64,000 nt of DNA from JADKBO01 sp965230345. Lineage in GTDB: Bacteria > Bacteroidota > Bacteroidia > Chitinophagales > Saprospiraceae. The translations under genes were made by a program, and so were the position numbers. Positions 60,165-64,000 of this stretch are shown here, one piece after another. The notes beneath the pieces are model-generated. The model saw only the letters and a program-made list of their open reading frames with translations, had not been told where the DNA came from and made no database searches. Where the stretch lies: the NCBI GenBank assembly GCA_965230345.1, contig CBDDKR010000002.1, forward strand, positions 1,860,001 to 1,924,000. The letters run 5' to 3'. The first letter of the stretch is position 1. Each line of letters opens with the position of its first letter.

Positions 60165-62021
60165 TTAGTTGATGATTACAGATTTTGACTCAATAATTTG
60201 ATTTCCAATTATAATTTGAACAATATACATTCCTTGTGGAATGTTAGAGGTATTAAAGCTCAATGTGTTTTCTCCAGCTTCGATAAACGAAGAAGAATAC
60301 AGCTGATCAATTCTCTTTCCTACGTTATCCAATAGGTTGATAGAAATAGCTTCATTTCTAGGAGCATAAAAGTCGATATACAGTCTATCTTCGGCTGGGA
60401 TTGGATAAATTTTACTGATGTTTTTTTGTGGTTCAATTGCTCCAGTTGGGATTTCTGGACGAAGAAGTTTAGCAACATAGGCAGTATTTCTTCTATTTTG
60501 AAGACCGTAGAATCCACTTACCCATATTTCAAGAGGATTGGAATAATTTCTTTGACTTCCAGAGTAGTCTCCCCATCGTTGAACACCTGAAATAATATCG
60601 ATATAATTTTCTCCTTCACTTATTTCTATAATCTTTGAATAGCCCTCTCCTGGCACACTGTAAAGAGCTGAAGTCCCGGCAAATTTTTGGTCAGAGGAGT
60701 GACTAAAACTGATGATGGCATCTCTTTCTGCCAGTCCATCACCGGTATAGGTTATTCCTGGATATCCAATTTCATAATCTGGTCCAATTATATGATTTAA
60801 AACGACTTCATCAGGAGCATTAATATCTTCAATAATTCCATGATAAATTCCAGCTTTGTTGTTGGATAGATTTCGGGTATTCCCAACAAATTGAATTTCG
60901 TCTTCTAGTCTGAAGGCTTCCAGTACTCGAGCATCATTCGTTTGAAGACTTCCTACTTTTTGAGAGGCATTTGGAGGTGCCCCATATGAAGTAGAGGCTT
61001 TGATCATTTTAATATCTATGGCATCTGAAGAGTTACCCTTGCTTGGATCAAGTTTGACCATAAAGAAGGTGTCACTTTCTATAGCAAAATTCTTATTAGA
61101 AACAAAAACCATATCATCAAACAATGTCTCAGTAGCACTTTCAGCCGGGCACAAATTTCTAATATTGATGCCGTCAAATGTAATTCCATCCCACTTGTCC
61201 ATAACAAGATCTTCTCCAGCGTAGGCCTCATCTAACCCGACCTTCCAAATGATGGTTTCTACAAATCCTTCTTGCCAAGAAAAATTATCGCGTAAGAGGT
61301 TTATAGTAAGGTAATAGTCGTTGTTCGTTATACTCACCATGGGGTAATCCGTCCATTCATCTTTGTTGTTAGGATTGCCTTCGATTCTGTATATGTTCCA
61401 TTTCCCTCTTGGGTCATTGGTTTGGGAGAAACAAACAAGGATGTGTGTGTCACTTGATCCAAAACCTGCAAGGAAGGTCATTATGAATCGATCTTTAACT
61501 GGATCGTAAATCATTCGTGGATCAAAAGGATGAGCATTAACGCCAGCTGCATTTGCATAAGCCCCTAACGAAAGTTGTTTGAATTCTCCTCCAGTTGCAT
61601 TATTGATGGAAATGTATGAATTTCCAACATTTACAATGTACTTATCTGCCATGGCTAAGTGATTATCCACAGGAATTCCAGCAGTAACTCCAGACAAGAC
61701 ATAGCCATCTACAAATTCAGGAGGATTGACCGTAGTTCTAGGTTGTGATACTGGGGCATTAGTTTTTGGGAAGTTTGTATTGATTCGTTCTTTTATCTTG
61801 GTCAGGTAATTTTTATATTTATTTCCTGACACATAAGGAGCTTCTTTCTTTTGAACCCAAGCTACATAGTCATCTTGAATGGATGAAACATCTACAACAG
61901 CAATCTTTTTAATTCCAGATTTTTGAGTGTGGTTATATTGGACTCTTTGTCCATAAAATGAGTGTGTTGCAAGAAAAGCAACAGCAAGAAAAGTGATCTT
62001 TAAAATATTTTTTAGCATCAT
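60165..62021 (-). CDS. Secreted protein with T9SS type A sorting domain, likely beta-propeller
   Basis: The 618-residue protein has a signal peptide (MMLKNILKITFLAVAFLATHSFYGQ) and a type A sorting domain at its end (IYPIPAEDRLYIDFYAPRNEAISINLLDNVGKRIDQLYS... to VIIN). The middle (about 100-530) has propeller-like repeats (MIYDPVKDRFIMTFLAGFGSSDTHILVCFSQTNDPRGKWNIYRI, VQRWGDYSGSQRNYSNPLEIWVSGFYG). I know similar proteins only as unnamed secreted proteins of Bacteroidota. No catalytic motif is clear. Confidence 0.8.
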   Translation of the reverse strand: MMLKNILKITFLAVAFLATHSFYGQRVQYNHTQKSGIKKIAVVDVSSIQDDYVAWVQKKEAPYVSGNKYKNYLTKIKERINTNFPKTNAPVSQPRTTVNPPEFVDGYVLSGVTAGIPVDNHLAMADKYIVNVGNSYISINNATGGEFKQLSLGAYANAAGVNAHPFDPRMIYDPVKDRFIMTFLAGFGSSDTHILVCFSQTNDPRGKWNIYRIEGNPNNKDEWTDYPMVSITNNDYYLTINLLRDNFSWQEGFVETIIWKVGLDEAYAGEDLVMDKWDGITFDGINIRNLCPAESATETLFDDMVFVSNKNFAIESDTFFMVKLDPSKGNSSDAIDIKMIKASTSYGAPPNASQKVGSLQTNDARVLEAFRLEDEIQFVGNTRNLSNNKAGIYHGIIEDINAPDEVVLNHIIGPDYEIGYPGITYTGDGLAERDAIISFSHSSDQKFAGTSALYSVPGEGYSKIIEISEGENYIDIISGVQRWGDYSGSQRNYSNPLEIWVSGFYGLQNRRNTAYVAKLLRPEIPTGAIEPQKNISKIYPIPAEDRLYIDFYAPRNEAISINLLDNVGKRIDQLYSSSFIEAGENTLSFNTSNIPQGMYIVQIIIGNQIIESKSVIIN

Positions 62022-62208
62022 ATTACGTTAAATTTGAAGATTGATGATCGAAGATGTTTAATTATGGATAATCTTCAATTGGAAATATCATCAATTCGTT
62101 AATTTAAAGTAAAAATAAAGCATAATAGTTAATAATTCACTTTAACTCAATATAAAAGATTGAACCTTAGGTGGATGGTGCGTTATAATTCCGGGTAAAA
62201 GATAAAAG

Positions 62209-62240
62209 AAAAGGCTGCCTCTTTTTGAGACAGCCTCTTT
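62209..62240 (-). terminator. Terminator after the SprB-repeat protein gene
   Basis: AGGCTGCCTC (62212-62221) pairs with GAGACAGCCT (62227-62236) apart from one mismatch and is flanked by A and T runs on both sides. On the minus strand it follows the stop at 62248. Confidence 0.75.
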
Positions 62241-62247
62241 TTATTCA

Positions 62248-64000
62248 TTATTCTACAATAATCAGGGGTTGGGTAATTCGATTATTCTCTTTCATAATAC
62301 AGAGATAATAGAGTCCTTTTCCATAATTACTTAAATCTAATTCATGAATATCTTCTGGAGAGATTTTAGTTTTAATAAAGATTCTCTCTCCTAGAGAATT
62401 AAATATGACGAGGTCGACATGATCAAAAGAACTTTCCATTGATACATGGACTACACCATTACTAGGATTAGGGTATATTTTGAATCTAGTACCACAGTAA
62501 TAGGCATCAATCATAAGGGGATCGGAAATATCAAAACAACCCCAAAGGTCAGAAACAAATTGATTTCCTATTTCACAACCTGTTAATGACCCATCGTGAG
62601 CAAGTCCATAAATATTATGCTTGCCAACTCCCAACTGATCCAGATCAAAAGCAATAAGATTTGAATAATTATCTACGATATGCGTTATTACACTATTAGA
62701 ATCTACGATTACAAATTTGGTGAATTGTCCAGAAAAACCATCATGATTTACACCTTGAAGGAAGGACGAAACACCATCAAGACAAACATCTACTTGAGTA
62801 GAGTCAAACACACCTCCATTAAGTGTTGTAAAGCATTTTTGTTCTATGACGAGGTTATCGATATCCCATGCCGTAACTACACCAGAGTTCCCAATTGGAC
62901 AATACGGCATTAATTCTAATTTGAAATTGGTCACAGCAGACAATTCAAATTCTGGGCCGTTAAAAGAAAATATTCTCTCGTTCCAATTTTGTTGAGTACT
63001 AAGATTCAAGGACTCGTATACCAATGTACCTTCTTTGTACAATCTAACTGCAAATTTAGTAGGCCAATTGTTAACACCTGATGCTCCATCGATCCAGTCA
63101 AACATTTCTGGAGCTTTTTCATGGAAGGAAATCTCTTCTAATCTAGAGATTCGATCTGTCGAAGGTGTTAATTGGAAATCAACAACTAGGGATTTTGTTG
63201 AGTTTGGATTAAAAGTACAACTCTGATCTGATGATATGCAGATTGCTGTTCCTCCATTTAAGCCTGGAGTACAACTGTGCCCATTGGTGTCGGCATCAAC
63301 TCTGTAGAAATGATTTCCAATAATGTTGATTTGAGCACAAGAGGAGTCATTGGCCGTAAATGCCGTAAATTCATCGTAAACAATATTACTCATGTCTGAA
63401 GCCTTTGATAGGCATTCTTCCATATTGAAAATGGCCATAGAATTGGACATGTCTCCCATATAGATTTGTAAGAATAAGTCTAATGGATTTGACAAAATAT
63501 GACACTCCGCAATGTCACTTAAATTCTGACCTTTAACAAGGCTAAGGGCGATATCCGAAGTAATTAGATATATAGAATAGTGTCCAGCACCTAAGTTCTC
63601 CAAATCAAAAGACTCTAATGCCATTTGACTTGAGAATATCTCTAAAATATTATCGTCCTTATCTGTAATTAACCATTGTTCTACGCTTCCGAAAACCTGA
63701 CTTACATCTATACCTGTTAGCATATCAGGATTGCCTTCAATACAATAGTCAAAATTGTTTGCAGCAATGATGTTATCTATAACCCTCGAATTGTCGATGA
63801 TTATAGAATCTGATTTGGTACAACCTATTGAATCGGTAACAGTTACATAGTATTTTCCTGCGGAAAGCATTTCAATCTTACTTGAAGTACTTCCGTTTGA
63901 CCATGAAAATTCAAAAGGATGATTGCCTTGGGTAACATTTACAACCGCTTCACCATCGTTGTTCAAACAAGAAGCATTGGCAGCGATAATTTGAATTTTG
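62248..64000 (-). CDS. SprB-repeat surface protein with T9SS type A sorting domain (5' end beyond right edge)
   Basis: The frame is open to the window edge: codons before 63966 read KIQIIAANASCLNNDG, so no start lies inside. The first visible part (NNDGEAVVNVTQGNHPFEFSWSNGSTSSKIEMLSAGKYYVTVTDSIGCTKSDSIII) is one SprB repeat, a unit first known from the gliding adhesin SprB. Two similar beta domains follow (YCIGNPDMLTGIDVSQVFG-type and VCLDGVSSFLQGVNHDGFSGQF), then the sorting domain (FKIYPNPSNGVVHVSMESSFDHVDLVIFNSLGERIFIKTK...). It is probably a large surface adhesin; more repeats are expected to the right. Confidence 0.85.
   Translation of the reverse strand, partial: KIQIIAANASCLNNDGEAVVNVTQGNHPFEFSWSNGSTSSKIEMLSAGKYYVTVTDSIGCTKSDSIIIDNSRVIDNIIAANNFDYCIEGNPDMLTGIDVSQVFGSVEQWLITDKDDNILEIFSSQMALESFDLENLGAGHYSIYLITSDIALSLVKGQNLSDIAECHILSNPLDLFLQIYMGDMSNSMAIFNMEECLSKASDMSNIVYDEFTAFTANDSSCAQINIIGNHFYRVDADTNGHSCTPGLNGGTAICISSDQSCTFNPNSTKSLVVDFQLTPSTDRISRLEEISFHEKAPEMFDWIDGASGVNNWPTKFAVRLYKEGTLVYESLNLSTQQNWNERIFSFNGPEFELSAVTNFKLELMPYCPIGNSGVVTAWDIDNLVIEQKCFTTLNGGVFDSTQVDVCLDGVSSFLQGVNHDGFSGQFTKFVIVDSNSVITHIVDNYSNLIAFDLDQLGVGKHNIYGLAHDGSLTGCEIGNQFVSDLWGCFDISDPLMIDAYYCGTRFKIYPNPSNGVVHVSMESSFDHVDLVIFNSLGERIFIKTKISPEDIHELDLSNYGKGLYYLCIMKENNRITQPLIIVE

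Overview
The window comes from the chromosome of an AT-rich member of the Bacteroidota, most likely of the Saprospiraceae/Chitinophagia type (lineage is inference). The signs are secreted proteins ending in type IX secretion (T9SS) type A and type B sorting domains, the T9SS factor PorZ, an SprB-type repeat protein, fused SecDF, OmpA/PD40 and DUF5916 outer-membrane proteins, promoters of the TTTG/TAnnTTTG type, and almost no Shine-Dalgarno signal.

Layout. 1-24,737 is mostly core. It holds a cut-off sulfotransferase, a LOG nucleosidase, diphosphomevalonate decarboxylase, a UMF1 transporter, a sirtuin, a lone ABC permease and an SPFH protein. A two-gene unit of a secreted propeller protein and a GH109-like oxidoreductase follows. 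Next is a homogentisate catabolism block (TetR regulator, hmgA, a lipoprotein, fumarylacetoacetase), then OmpA/PD40, SecDF, LysM/BON, and a SWIM-mnmD-rluE operon. No tRNA, rRNA or CRISPR array was seen.

24,738-33,370 is an accessory island. It contains one intact and two decayed YefM/YoeB-type toxin-antitoxin pairs, an IS982-type transposase tail, a two-gene cassette (Cys-rich lipoprotein plus T9SS cargo) between IS982-like ends, and a broken toxin tip with a frameshifted immunity-like gene. It also contains a complete 1,560-bp IS with a 7-bp target duplication, a candidate small RNA, three tandem copies of a ~147-bp repeat, and a 92-bp imperfect palindrome.

33,371-64,000 returns to envelope and metabolic genes: an OmpA-SPOR protein, a nucleoid-associated protein, DUF5916, PorZ, and two tandem M4 metalloproteases. 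These are followed by a trans-sulfuration enzyme with DinB, a three-gene polyphosphate-polymerase-domain (VTC)/DUF4956/DUF2490 unit, AlkD, a P-loop kinase, an ACC-deaminase-like enzyme, an alpha/beta hydrolase, an S9 peptidase, YbaB, and three T9SS-exported proteins, the last cut by the right edge.

How the parts connect. PorZ, SecDF and at least seven T9SS cargo proteins point to heavy investment in surface and secreted proteins. HmgA and FAH would act in tyrosine breakdown, probably under the divergent TetR. The VTC/DUF4956/DUF2490 unit is the most plausible poorly characterised functional system. The island 24.7-33.4 kb is the most dynamic part and shows step-by-step gene decay.
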